Shown here piece after piece: positions 16,824-25,747 of a stretch of 40,598 nt of DNA. The notes under the pieces were generated by a model. The model saw nothing but the letters and a program-made list of their open reading frames with translations, had not been told where the DNA came from and made no database searches. Source of the stretch: Acidobacteriota bacterium. Its GTDB lineage: Bacteria > Acidobacteriota > Vicinamibacteria > Vicinamibacterales > SCN-69-37. The DNA lies in NCBI GenBank assembly GCA_947467605.1, contig CANIII010000032.1, positions 1-40,598 of the forward strand. Direction: 5' to 3'. The translations under genes and the position numbers were made by a program. Numbering within the stretch: the stretch's first letter is position 1; each line of letters begins with the position of its first letter.

Positions 16824-17896
16824 ACGGCGGGCTCAGCGGGACCATCGCCGTGACCGGTGTGAATGCCACGGACAACCCCGCACCGGGTGTGCCCGTCGCT
16901 CGCTCATTGCGCGATGCGCCGGGCTTTTGCGGACGCATCATCGGCCTCGGATATGACCCGCTTGATTCCGGGTTCTATGCGAGCGGTCTGCTCGATGGCG
17001 GCGCGATTCTGCCGTATCCGTCCGTTGGGCGCGACGCGCTTCGTCACGCGCTCTTGAGCATTCGTGATCAATTCGGCATCAACGCGCTGCTCCCGAATCT
17101 CGACTCCGAGCTCCGCGCCGTCATCACGATGGCCGACGAGCTGCGCGAGGCCGGCATCGGCACCTGCCTGCCGGACCTCAATGCGCTCGAGCGCGTGTCC
17201 AAGGCGCAGCTGCCGCGACTGAGCGCGGCCGCCGGCCTCCGCGTACCCGAGTCTGAGGCCTTGACGACCCCGGACGGATTGCCGAAGTTCATCAAGCGCG
17301 TCGGCCTGCCGGTTGTGGTCAAGGGTCCGTACTACGGCGCCTATGTTGCGCACAGCGAGGCGGACGCGATCGCCGCATTCCGCAACTTCGAATCCACCTG
17401 GGGCCTGCCCGTGATCGTGCAAGCCTTTGCTTCGGGTGACGAGTACAACGTCTGCGCCGTCGGCGACGGGCGCGGCAACACCATCGGCGCCGTGGCGATG
17501 CGCAAACTCCTCCTCACCGACAAAGGCAAAGGCTGGGCCGGCGTCACGGTGGTGAATCCGCGCCTCTTGTCCATGACCGAAGCGCTCATCGGCGAGTTGC
17601 GCTGGCGAGGGCCGCTGGAAGTGGAAGCGATTCTGTCGAGCCATGACGATGTGCAGGTCATTGAGATCAATCCGCGATTTCCGGCGTGGGCGTACTTGAC
17701 GGCGGCAGCGGGGCAGAATCTGCCACTGGTCTGTGCGCAGATGGCATTGGGCGAGCCCGCGCCGTCGCGCCTGCCGGCGTACGCGGCCGGCCGGATGTTT
17801 GTGCGTATTTCTCTGGATCAGATTTCCGATCTCTCAACCTTCGCGGCACTCTCTGCCACCGGACGGCTGATCGGACCCACAGGAGACATCTCATGA
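16820..17896 (+). CDS. ATP-grasp ligase (carbamoyl-phosphate synthase-like)
   Basis: The product is 358 residues. It has an N-terminal Rossmann-like pre-ATP-grasp segment (IAVTGVNATDNPAPGVPVAR) and the ATP-grasp fold from about residue 115. The nucleotide-binding lysine lies in LPVVVKGPYYGAY, the segment PVIVQAFASGDEYNV supplies the adenine clamp, and the metal-binding end is VQVIEINPRFPAW. Such enzymes join a carboxylate to an amine or thiol through an acylphosphate. The substrate here is unknown. The operon suggests an amino acid joined to a peptide or to another amino acid. The GTG start overlaps the PqqD stop, and the stop overlaps the decarboxylase start (ATGA). Confidence 0.8.
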   Translation: MNGGLSGTIAVTGVNATDNPAPGVPVARSLRDAPGFCGRIIGLGYDPLDSGFYASGLLDGGAILPYPSVGRDALRHALLSIRDQFGINALLPNLDSELRAVITMADELREAGIGTCLPDLNALERVSKAQLPRLSAAAGLRVPESEALTTPDGLPKFIKRVGLPVVVKGPYYGAYVAHSEADAIAAFRNFESTWGLPVIVQAFASGDEYNVCAVGDGRGNTIGAVAMRKLLLTDKGKGWAGVTVVNPRLLSMTEALIGELRWRGPLEVEAILSSHDDVQVIEINPRFPAWAYLTAAAGQNLPLVCAQMALGEPAPSRLPAYAAGRMFVRISLDQISDLSTFAALSATGRLIGPTGDIS

Positions 17897-19233
17897 AGCC
17901 ACCCTACGAGCGACCCGTCATCGTTCGCCATCAAGTGGGCGGGTTGAACAAGTTCGGCGCGCAGCCGGCGATTCGCGTGTACGACAAGTTCGAGTGCGTG
18001 CCGGTCGCCGATCTGGTCGCGCAGTATGGCTCGCCGCTCGTGCTGTTCTCTGAACGGGTCTTGCGCGAACGGTTTCGTGAACTGCGCGACCAGCTCGCAT
18101 CGCGCGTGGCGAGATTTACGATCGCGTGGTCGTACAAGACAAACTACCTCGGCGCGATCTGTCGCGTGCTCCATCAAGAGGGCGCGTGGGCCGAAGTGGT
18201 CTCGGGTCTCGAACTCGAGATGGCACTCCGTCTCGGCATGCCGGGTCGTCAGATCATCTTCAATGGCCCCGCCAAGTCGGACGCCGATCTCGACCTCGCG
18301 TTCCGCGAGGGTGCACACATTCATATCGACCACCTCGACGAAGTCGCGCTTGCCGAGCGAGTGGCCGAACGTCGCGGCGTGCGTCCGTCCGTCGGCCTCC
18401 GCGTCAACATGACGGATCTGCCCGTGCCGTGCTGGGATCGCTTCGGCTTCAATCTCGAAAACGGCGCCGCGATGGACGCCGCTCGACGCATCGCCAAGCG
18501 CGGCCGCCTGAACCTCACCGCGCTGCACGTGCACGTCGGCACGTTTGTGCAGGAGCGCGATGCGTACGAATTGGCGGCGTGCGCGCTCGCGAAGTGGGCG
18601 CGCCAGCTGCGCGAAGAACTCGACGTGCATATCGACACGATCGATATGGGTGGAGGGTTCGCGTCGCGCAACACGTTGCAGACGCAGTACTTGCCAGGCG
18701 AACAGGCCTCGCCCTCACTCGCGCAATACGCCGATAGCATCGTGACGGGTCTTGAGCTCGGTTACGCCGGCCAGGAACTGCCGCGGCTCGTGCTCGAGAC
18801 CGGACGCGCCGTCGTCGATGACTCCGGTGTCATCGTCGCGACGGTGGTGGGCAACAAGCGGCTGACCGACGGCCGCAGAGCGGTGGTGCTTGACGCCGGC
18901 GTCAACATCCTGCCGACGGCGTACTGGTATCGACACGACATCTTCCCTGCGCAGGATGTGCATGGCACGGCCGAGCCAACGGTGTTCTTTGGTCCGCTGT
19001 GCATGAACATCGACGTCGTCCGCGATCGCATTCTGTTTCCGTCGCTGAAGGCGGGCGACCGCGTGGTCATTGCGCGAACCGGAGCGTACAACGTCACGCA
19101 GTGGATGCAGTTCATTGCCGCTCGGCCGAATGTGGTCATGGTGTCGCCGACCGGTGAACACTCGATCATTCGCCGTGCCGAGTCGCTGGAGACGCTGCTT
19201 CAACAGGAGCACATGCCTGCGTGGCTGGCCTGA
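17893..19233 (+). CDS. PLP-dependent decarboxylase, alanine-racemase fold (DapDC/ODC family)
   Basis: This 446-residue enzyme resembles diaminopimelate or related amino-acid decarboxylases. The PLP-binding lysine is K82 in WSYKTNYLG. Further features are AEVVSGLELEMAL (residues 100-112), RFGFNLENG, the phosphate-binding HVHVGTF and DMGGGFA (251-257), and the active-site C370 in FFGPLCMNID with Y399 in RTGAYN. The substrate specificity loop cannot be assigned. The enzyme should remove a carboxyl group from an amino acid or an amino-acid conjugate made by the ATP-grasp partner. It has a clear AGGAG site (17881-17885) and overlaps both neighbours. Confidence 0.85.
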   Translation: MKPPYERPVIVRHQVGGLNKFGAQPAIRVYDKFECVPVADLVAQYGSPLVLFSERVLRERFRELRDQLASRVARFTIAWSYKTNYLGAICRVLHQEGAWAEVVSGLELEMALRLGMPGRQIIFNGPAKSDADLDLAFREGAHIHIDHLDEVALAERVAERRGVRPSVGLRVNMTDLPVPCWDRFGFNLENGAAMDAARRIAKRGRLNLTALHVHVGTFVQERDAYELAACALAKWARQLREELDVHIDTIDMGGGFASRNTLQTQYLPGEQASPSLAQYADSIVTGLELGYAGQELPRLVLETGRAVVDDSGVIVATVVGNKRLTDGRRAVVLDAGVNILPTAYWYRHDIFPAQDVHGTAEPTVFFGPLCMNIDVVRDRILFPSLKAGDRVVIARTGAYNVTQWMQFIAARPNVVMVSPTGEHSIIRRAESLETLLQQEHMPAWLA

Positions 19234-21341
19234 CGATTCCTCAGCCGCTCGGCCGGGGCCTTGACACACTGCTGCGTCCGTACTCGCAGGTGATCTTCTC
19301 GCGCAGCCGCGTCAGCGGTGCGCTCATTCTGTTGGCCGTCGCGACCTCGCCGCACGTGGCCGTGGCCACGCTGCTGGCCGTCGCTGTTGCGCAGACCGTG
19401 GTGATCGTCGCCGGGCTTGGTGTTGACGCGGCGCGGGACGGCGTGCACGCGAGCACCGCCGTGCTCACGACGCTCGCCCTCGCGTACGGCCTCGGCGCGC
19501 CGGCACCAGCGCTGGTGGCCGTCAGTGCTGTGCTCGCCGTCTGCGTCAGTGCCGCGGTCCGCATGGCGCTGTCTGGTGGCCCCGCCGCGCCGCTGTCTCT
19601 GCCATTTGTGATCAGCGCGTGGACGGCCCTGTTGGCGTCGCGCGTATTGCCCGGCGCCACCGCCCTTGCACCGGCCGTATGGCCGATCGAGTCGTGGATC
19701 GCGAGCCTCGGCGCGTCGCTGTCGTGGCTGGATGTTCCCGCCGCCATCCTGTTTCTGCCGAGCGCCATGGCTGGCCTCCTCTTGCTCTCCGCCATCATCT
19801 GGCACAGCCGCATCGCCGCGCTGCTGGCTCTCGTCGGCGCTGCGGCAGCAGCACTGACGCGGATCGTGTTCCGCCATGAGGTAGGCTGGTCCGACGTCGA
19901 CCTCACCGCGTCATTCAACGCGACGCTCACGTCCATGGCGCTCGGCGGCGTCTGGTTCGTGCCGCATCCGTCTTCAATCCTGCTGGCGGCCGCCGGCGCG
20001 ATGCTGACCTGCGTGGTGACCTACGCGTTGCTGCCCGTCGCCAGCACGTGGTCGTTGCCGCTCCTCTCCCTCCCGTTTGCTGTGACAACCATCGCGGTGA
20101 TGTACGCGATGCGGTTGCGACAGCAGGATCGGTCGCCAGCGTCGGCGCCACTCGCCAACCGTCCCGAAGACGCCCTGTCGCACCACTTGATGCGCGTTCG
20201 GCGCTTCGGTGAATTTGCGTGGCTGCCGTTTCGATTGCCGTTTCGCGGACCATGGCTCGTCACGCAGGGCCACAATGGCGCGCACACGCACAAGGGTCCG
20301 TGGCGATACGCGCTGGATTTTGAGATCGCGCGGCCCGACGCTGACCTGGAGTCGATCCGTGGTGGCGAGTTGGCCGACTACGCGTGCTACGGATTGCCTG
20401 TGCTTGCGGCAGGATCTGGCACCGTCGATTCAGTCGTTGATGGCGTGGCCGACAATCCCATCAACGGTCTCAATGCTCGAGACAATTGGGGCAACGTGGT
20501 CGTGATTGCGCACGCGCCGAATCTCTTTTCGGTGTACGCCCATCTCAAACCACGCAGCATACGCGTGAAGGCCGGCGACCTCGTGAAAGCCGGCGTCGAG
20601 ATCGGGCGCTGCGGCAATTCGGGTCGCTCACTCGTCCCCCATTTGCATTTTCAAGTGCAGCGCACCGCGGTGCTTGGCAGCGAAACGGTGCCCGTCGACT
20701 TCGGCGATGTCATCGCACGCACGAACGACCGCGCGACCCTGTCGCATCGCGTCATCCCTGCAGAGGGTGCAGTGGTCCGCCCGCTGGTGCTCGACGAGTC
20801 GCTGGCGCAGTTGCTCGCCTTTCCGCCCGGATCGATCTGGGAGTTACGGAGTGACGACAACCAGACGGTGGAGATCGCGACCGTCGACGTCGACCTGTGG
20901 AGCCGACGCGTGTTGCAATCATCGCGCGGCCGTCTGTACGTCGAGCCCTACGACTCGGGCTTGATCGTCGTCGCATTTGAGGGCGATCGCGACTCGCTGC
21001 TGTCGATGATACGTCTCGCGATGACGCGCGTGCCCTTCGACCAGGAGGGCGATCTCACGTGGACCGATCGCGTGCCGAGACACCTGGTGTGGCCCGGGGC
21101 AGAGATGTTCATCGACGTCGCCGCTGTCGTGGCTCCAGGCCTCACCGATCTCGAGTTGACACTGACATCGCATCGCACCGAGAACGCCGTCACCATTGAC
21201 GGCGACGGTGGCGCGGTCAAGACGCGCCTCGTCATTTCCACCGGCGGTCAGCCACATGTCATTGACGTGCAGCGCGGCGAAACCCGTCGTCGAGTCACAC
21301 TGAGACGCGTGCCCGGTGATCGAGAGGAGAACCCGAAGTGA
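19221..21341 (+). CDS. Urea transporter-family domain fused to M23 peptidase
   Basis: This is a 706-residue fusion. Residues 1-300 are a urea-transporter (UT) domain with about ten spans and the two repeated halves of the family. The half-specific signatures are PLSLPFVISAW (125-134) and PLLSLPFAVTT (280-290), and ASFNATLTSMALGGVWF (230-246) corresponds to the conserved pore region. Residues 330-560 are an M23 zinc metallopeptidase with H357 and D366 (HTHKGPWRYALDFE), H441 (YAHL) and H474-L-H476. A beta-rich C-terminal part follows. The channel would pass a small amide- or urea-like compound, and the peptidase would act on peptidoglycan or a linked peptide outside the membrane. It overlaps the decarboxylase by 13 bases. 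Confidence 0.8.
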   Translation: MAGLTIPQPLGRGLDTLLRPYSQVIFSRSRVSGALILLAVATSPHVAVATLLAVAVAQTVVIVAGLGVDAARDGVHASTAVLTTLALAYGLGAPAPALVAVSAVLAVCVSAAVRMALSGGPAAPLSLPFVISAWTALLASRVLPGATALAPAVWPIESWIASLGASLSWLDVPAAILFLPSAMAGLLLLSAIIWHSRIAALLALVGAAAAALTRIVFRHEVGWSDVDLTASFNATLTSMALGGVWFVPHPSSILLAAAGAMLTCVVTYALLPVASTWSLPLLSLPFAVTTIAVMYAMRLRQQDRSPASAPLANRPEDALSHHLMRVRRFGEFAWLPFRLPFRGPWLVTQGHNGAHTHKGPWRYALDFEIARPDADLESIRGGELADYACYGLPVLAAGSGTVDSVVDGVADNPINGLNARDNWGNVVVIAHAPNLFSVYAHLKPRSIRVKAGDLVKAGVEIGRCGNSGRSLVPHLHFQVQRTAVLGSETVPVDFGDVIARTNDRATLSHRVIPAEGAVVRPLVLDESLAQLLAFPPGSIWELRSDDNQTVEIATVDVDLWSRRVLQSSRGRLYVEPYDSGLIVVAFEGDRDSLLSMIRLAMTRVPFDQEGDLTWTDRVPRHLVWPGAEMFIDVAAVVAPGLTDLELTLTSHRTENAVTIDGDGGAVKTRLVISTGGQPHVIDVQRGETRRRVTLRRVPGDREENPK

Positions 21342-22534
21342 GAGTGCGTGTTGTTCTGATGCTTGCACTGATGCTGGCCGCAGCCAGTGTGGCCGCCGCG
21401 CAGGGTGAGGCCCCGCCAGCGCAATCGCAGGCGTGGACGACGTCGATTGCCGCCGAGGCCGCAGGCGATCTGCCGAAGGCGCGCCAGATCATGGTCGCCG
21501 CCTACGGCGAACATCCTGAGTCGTATCAGCCGTGCGTGCGTCTCGCCTGGTTGAGCTTGCAGCTGAACCGTGGCCGCGAAGCCACCGAACTCTACCGCCG
21601 AGCACGGCAGTTGCCGGGCGCACTGCCTGAGGCCACGCAGGGGCTGGTGCTCGCGTTGGTCCGCGCCGGCTATGAAGAGCTCGATCGGGGCGATGTGCCC
21701 GATGCACGACGCAACTGGCAGGAAGCGCTTCGACTCAGCGCGGATCAGGCCGACGCCAAAGCTGGTCTCGACCTGGTCGGACCGTCCACAGGCATCGCGC
21801 CGGAAGTGTGGGCGGGTCGCCTGACATCATCGTCGAACACCTCGACGGCCGGCGTGACATATGTGCAGGTGCCGGTCCGGCTCAACGACCACATCAGCGT
21901 CCGCGGCATCGTGCGCAACATCATGTCGCCAGGCGCGGCCACCGGGAAGACGAGTGTGTTTCAGTCGCAGCAGGAGTTCTATGGCGGCGTGGCGATCGAA
22001 CAGGGCATGGCATCGATTGAAGTGATTGGACTTCAGCTGCGCGGTGCCTCCGGCAACACATCCGGTGGCGCCGTCAGCGTGCGCGCCGGTGGTCACGCGG
22101 GGGCCACCGTCACAGTGTCGGGCCAACACGATTCAACCGGATGGAACACGCAGTGGCTGCCGCAGGCCTTCGTGTGGGTCACACCGAACGTGGCGCTGGC
22201 CGGCGGGCTGCGCGTGACGTCCGCGCCGTCGACCTCGTCGGTGAGCGGCATTGCCGGCGCAACGGTCAAGGCCCGGGCATGGCAAATCGATGTGCAGGCG
22301 CACGGCGGAACGGAGCAGTCGGCGTTCAGCATTGCCGGTCCAACGATCCTGTCATTCACGAGCAGCACCACTGGTGGCGGCGTCGGCACCGTGGCCTGTC
22401 GCATCACGCCAACGACGACGGCGTTCGCGCAGGTGCAGATCGAACAACTGAGTGGCGGGGTAGGACAATACTCAAGCATTGCGGCCGGCGTGCGATGGTC
22501 GCTCGACAGCAAGTCACTGAGGGCACAGCGATGA
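21338..22534 (+). CDS. TPR protein with C-terminal possible outer-membrane beta-barrel
   Basis: This exported protein has 398 residues. A signal peptide (about 1-23, VVLMLALMLAAASVAAA) precedes two or three TPR-like helical repeats (about 30-150). Residues 165-398 are an alternating, glycine- and threonine-rich beta region (strands such as VEVIGLQLRGASG-like runs and GATVTVSGQHD) ending in a charged tail. The architecture recalls TPR/beta-barrel proteins of exopolysaccharide or outer-membrane export systems, but I do not recognise the exact family. The GTG start overlaps the UT-M23 stop by 4 bases, and the gene is followed by a second TPR gene with an ATGA overlap. Confidence 0.6.
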   Translation: MRVRVVLMLALMLAAASVAAAQGEAPPAQSQAWTTSIAAEAAGDLPKARQIMVAAYGEHPESYQPCVRLAWLSLQLNRGREATELYRRARQLPGALPEATQGLVLALVRAGYEELDRGDVPDARRNWQEALRLSADQADAKAGLDLVGPSTGIAPEVWAGRLTSSSNTSTAGVTYVQVPVRLNDHISVRGIVRNIMSPGAATGKTSVFQSQQEFYGGVAIEQGMASIEVIGLQLRGASGNTSGGAVSVRAGGHAGATVTVSGQHDSTGWNTQWLPQAFVWVTPNVALAGGLRVTSAPSTSSVSGIAGATVKARAWQIDVQAHGGTEQSAFSIAGPTILSFTSSTTGGGVGTVACRITPTTTAFAQVQIEQLSGGVGQYSSIAAGVRWSLDSKSLRAQR

Positions 22535-23166
22535 ACACTCGGATGTTTCGCATCGTCGGGCTGGCACTGATCGTCGTGATCGGTCCGTCCACAGTTCTCC
22601 ACGCACAGAACCAGGCCGATCTGAAGGTGGCGACGCTCTTTCGTGAGTCGTACGCGCTTGAAGCGAAGGGCGACTATGGCGCCGCCGCCGCCAAAGTGCG
22701 CGAGGCCAGGCAGGCATCGAACAGTTATTTTGCTGTGGTCAGATTGGCCTGGCTGCAATATCTCGCCGGCGACTACACGTCGTCGGCATCCTCATACACG
22801 GAGGCGGTAGCGCTTGAGCCGAAAGCCATCGAGCCCAAAGTCGGTCTGACGTTGCCGCTGCTGGCCGGGAAGAAGTGGAAAGAGCTCGACCGCGCGTGTC
22901 GAGACGTGCTGGCCCTCGATCCGATGAATGTCTCTGCGCAGGCGCGACTGGCGCAGGCCCTGTACTGGAACAGCAACTACGCGGATTCCGCGGCGACGTA
23001 TCAGAAACTCACGGCCGCCTATCCTTCGAACCTCGATTATAAGACCGGCCTCGGTTGGGCGTTACTGAAACAGGGCCGCACGGCTGACGCGCGCCAGCTC
23101 TTTCAGGTGGTGCTGGCCGTGTCGCCAGACAACCCGAGCGCGAAAGAAGGCATGGCGGTCAAGTAG
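22531..23166 (+). CDS. Periplasmic TPR protein
   Basis: The 211-residue exported protein has a signal peptide (about 1-26, ending VLHAQ) and then about five TPR repeats filling the rest. Repeat cores include YAVVRLAWLQYLAGDYTSSA-like and LAQALYWNSNYADSAATYQK helical pairs. TPR arrays serve as protein- or peptide-binding scaffolds. It is last in the operon and its start is coupled to the previous TPR gene by ATGA. It converges on the M23 gene with 18 bases between the stops. A scaffold for a trans-envelope complex is inferred. Confidence 0.75.
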   Translation: MNTRMFRIVGLALIVVIGPSTVLHAQNQADLKVATLFRESYALEAKGDYGAAAAKVREARQASNSYFAVVRLAWLQYLAGDYTSSASSYTEAVALEPKAIEPKVGLTLPLLAGKKWKELDRACRDVLALDPMNVSAQARLAQALYWNSNYADSAATYQKLTAAYPSNLDYKTGLGWALLKQGRTADARQLFQVVLAVSPDNPSAKEGMAVK

Positions 23167-23184
23167 GTTGCGTCGTCGAGCGGC

Positions 23185-24525
23185 CTAACCCTCTTTGAGT
23201 TTCCGTTCAATGCGGTCGGCAATCCAATGCGGATCCCACCACTCGATGGGATTCACCATCTGCCCATTCACCAGCATCGTGAAGTGCAGGTGATCGCCGC
23301 CGGCAAGTCCAGTGATGCCCGTCTTGCCGATCTCCTGCCCTCGCTCCACCATGTCGCCTGCCTTGATCGCGAATGACGAGAGGTGCCCGTAGAGTGACTG
23401 CACGCCCATGCCGTGATCGATGATCACGCAGTTGCCGTAAATGCCAAGCTCTGCAGCAAACAGCACCTTGCCCTTGTTCGCCGCCACCACTGACGCATTC
23501 GCAAAGCTCGCGAGGTCGAAGCCAAGATGTACCTGCTTGTCGACCTCCTTGCCCTGATACATGTAGGTACGGAAGTCTGCGAACGCGGCTTCGGCCTTCG
23601 TGTTGGTGAACGGATAGAACACCTCCGTGCCCCACAACATCGTCGGTGCCGTTTTCTCGGCCATCGACCGGATCTTCTCGTTGTTACGGCGGCGAAGCTC
23701 GCTGTTGATCACGACGAACTTGTCGATGGTGGATCCGGCCGGCACGACTTCGTTGGTGCCCGCCAGAATCGCCGGCACGACGCGATCAAGAAACTTGTCG
23801 TCGAGCGGAATCGTGCTCTTCTTGAACGGCTTCTTCGCGAACGTCATGTGATCGAAGTCACTGGTGGCCACTTCACCTGACGCGTCGCGTGCGTAGAGTG
23901 ACATCGGCGTCTTCAGTTCCTGGTCGTACCGCAACGCGAAGAACGCAATGTGCAGATCACCCGTCGTCGCGAATCCCGGATATTCGATGTCACCGACCTT
24001 CACGCCCGATGCCACGTCCGACGGCGTGGCGCGATACACGATCATCTCGGCGCCGCCGAGGTTGATGTAGTGCTTGGTGGAAACCACCGACACGCGCGGC
24101 TTCTCGAGCCGGATCGTGACATCGGTCGCCATTTCACTCTCGACGGTGCGGATCTTCCAGATGGTGGCCGATGCGACGACGATGATCTTCGCGGGCCCGG
24201 CCAGTACTTTGAGATTCGGGACGGCTGCGGCGCTGATCGTGAGGTTGGCGTGGATCGAGTTCAGTCCATGCGCGCCTGGCGCCGCCGCACCAACCGGCGC
24301 TGGCCCAGTGTGAACTTCCACGCGTGCGCCGTTCTGTTCGAAGAAGACCCGCTCTGACGTGATGACAGCGCCAGACTTGATGTCGTACTCAAGCGGGATG
24401 GCCGCTCCAGCAAACTTCCCGGGCTTCGTGATCGTGATGGCTGGGCCAGGCTGCATGCCGGCTGCCACATAGGCGCCAGCCACACCAAGGACGACAAGGA
24501 CGAGAAGCAGTGCCAGCTTGCGCAT
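23185..24525 (-). CDS. M23 family metallopeptidase
   Basis: The protein has 446 residues: an N-terminal signal anchor (LALLLVLVVLGVAGAYVAA), about 300 residues of beta-rich extracytoplasmic domain, and a C-terminal M23 lysostaphin-like domain. Catalytic ligands are H333 and D337 (VHLGFDLAS), H382 near YGHL, and H412-L-H414 (DHLHFTM). It should cleave peptide bonds in the cell wall, or serve as an activator if its zinc site is not used. It lies 17 bases after the glutaryl-CoA dehydrogenase on the same strand but has its own TAAACT box. It converges on the TPR operon, whose UT-fusion carries a second M23 domain. Confidence 0.85.
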   Translation of the reverse strand: MRKLALLLVLVVLGVAGAYVAAGMQPGPAITITKPGKFAGAAIPLEYDIKSGAVITSERVFFEQNGARVEVHTGPAPVGAAAPGAHGLNSIHANLTISAAAVPNLKVLAGPAKIIVVASATIWKIRTVESEMATDVTIRLEKPRVSVVSTKHYINLGGAEMIVYRATPSDVASGVKVGDIEYPGFATTGDLHIAFFALRYDQELKTPMSLYARDASGEVATSDFDHMTFAKKPFKKSTIPLDDKFLDRVVPAILAGTNEVVPAGSTIDKFVVINSELRRRNNEKIRSMAEKTAPTMLWGTEVFYPFTNTKAEAAFADFRTYMYQGKEVDKQVHLGFDLASFANASVVAANKGKVLFAAELGIYGNCVIIDHGMGVQSLYGHLSSFAIKAGDMVERGQEIGKTGITGLAGGDHLHFTMLVNGQMVNPIEWWDPHWIADRIERKLKEG

Positions 24526-24531
24526 GTTGTG

Positions 24532-24537
24532 AGTTTA
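24532..24537 (-). promoter_or_regulatory. -10-like box for the M23 gene
   Basis: On the minus strand TAAACT lies 6 bases before the ATG at 24525, in the 17-base gap after the dehydrogenase stop. Confidence 0.4.
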
Positions 24538-24542
24538 GTACG

Positions 24543-25733
24543 TTAGTTCGCGAACGCCGCTATTCCTGTCTGTGCCCGCCCGAGGATCAGCGCATGAATG
24601 TCGTGCGTGCCTTCGTAGGTGTTGACCACCTCGAGGTTGAGGAGGTGCCGGATCACGCCGAATTCATCGACGATGCCGTTGCCGCCCATCATGTCGCGGG
24701 CCATGCGGGCGATGTCGAGGGCCTTGCCGCAGGAGTTGCGTTTGAGGAGCGACGTCAGTTCTGGCGCCGCGGTGCCTTCTTCCTTCATGCGTCCCAGGCG
24801 CAGGCAGCCCTGTAGGCCGAGTGCGATCTCCGTCTGCATGTCCGCGAGTTTCTTCTGGATGAGCTGATTGGCGGCGAGCGGCCGGCCGAACTGTTTGCGG
24901 TCGAGCACGTACGCGCGTGAGCGCTCCCAGCAGTCTTCCGCGGCGCCCATCGCGCCCCACGCGATGCCGTAGCGCGCGCTGTTGAGGCACGTGAACGGAC
25001 CTTTCAGGCCGCGCACATCGGGAAACGCGTTCTCATCAGGACAGAACACGTTGTCCATCACGATCTCGCCCGTGATGCTCGCGCGCAGGCCCATCTTGCC
25101 GTGGATCGCCGGCGCCGTGAGGCCCTTCCAGCCCTTCTCGAGGACGAACCCGCGAATCTCGTCGGCGTCATCTTTCGCCCACACGACAAACACGTCGGCG
25201 ATCGGACTGTTTGTGATCCACGTCTTGGACCCGGTCAATGAGAAACCGCCATCCACCTTCTTCGCTCTCGTCGTCATCCCGCCGGGATCAGAGCCGTGGT
25301 TGGGTTCGGTGAGTCCGAAGCAGCCGATTGATTCGCCGGTCGCGAGCTTGGGCAGGTACCTTTGCTTCGCGGCTTCCGTGCCGAATTCGTTGATGGGCAC
25401 CATCACGAGCGAGCTCTGCACGCTCATCATCGAGCGGAAGCCGGAGTCGATGCGTTCCACTTCGCGTGCGACGATGCCGTAGGCGACATAGCCGAGCCCT
25501 GCGCCGCCGTACGCTTCGGGAATGACGATGCCGAGCATGTCGAGCGCGCCGAGTTCGCGGAAGATTGACGTGTCGGTGCCTTCGTGCCGGAACATCTCGA
25601 GCACGCGCGGCAGCAGCTTGTCCTTGCAATACGCGCGCGCAGTGTCGCGGATCATCCGCTCATCGTCAGTCAGTTGCTGGTCGAGGAGGAACGGGTCGCT
25701 CCAGTCAAAACGGGCTTTGGACGTCGTCGCCAT
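24543..25733 (-). CDS. Glutaryl-CoA dehydrogenase / acyl-CoA dehydrogenase
   Basis: A soluble flavoenzyme of 396 residues, full length for the family. The N-terminal [18 protein letters not shown] is characteristic of glutaryl-CoA dehydrogenases. Flavin- and substrate-site motifs are [33 protein letters not shown] and the catalytic glutamate E374 in [14 protein letters not shown]. The arginine in [12 protein letters not shown] corresponds to the glutarate-binding residue, which supports the substrate. It would oxidise and decarboxylate glutaryl-CoA to crotonyl-CoA during lysine or tryptophan breakdown, passing electrons to ETF. Its TAGAAT promoter box overlaps the stop of the upstream gene. 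Confidence 0.85.
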   Translation of the reverse strand: MATTSKARFDWSDPFLLDQQLTDDERMIRDTARAYCKDKLLPRVLEMFRHEGTDTSIFRELGALDMLGIVIPEAYGGAGLGYVAYGIVAREVERIDSGFRSMMSVQSSLVMVPINEFGTEAAKQRYLPKLATGESIGCFGLTEPNHGSDPGGMTTRAKKVDGGFSLTGSKTWITNSPIADVFVVWAKDDADEIRGFVLEKGWKGLTAPAIHGKMGLRASITGEIVMDNVFCPDENAFPDVRGLKGPFTCLNSARYGIAWGAMGAAEDCWERSRAYVLDRKQFGRPLAANQLIQKKLADMQTEIALGLQGCLRLGRMKEEGTAAPELTSLLKRNSCGKALDIARMARDMMGGNGIVDEFGVIRHLLNLEVVNTYEGTHDIHALILGRAQTGIAAFAN

Positions 25734-25741
25734 GCCCCTAC

Positions 25742-25747
25742 ATTCTA
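25742..25747 (-). promoter_or_regulatory. -10-like box overlapping the TIG-gene stop
   Basis: On the minus strand TAGAAT begins with the TAG stop (25747-25745) of the TIG-domain gene and lies 8 bases before the ATG at 25733. Confidence 0.35.

Noticed and set aside
16575..17896. Assignment to the known HPr-rel-A or GAK systems
   Set aside because: The PqqD-like and ATP-grasp genes recall those systems, but no HprK-like kinase, XXXCH protein or CofD-like gene is present, and the PqqD sequence is not the HPr-rel-A type.
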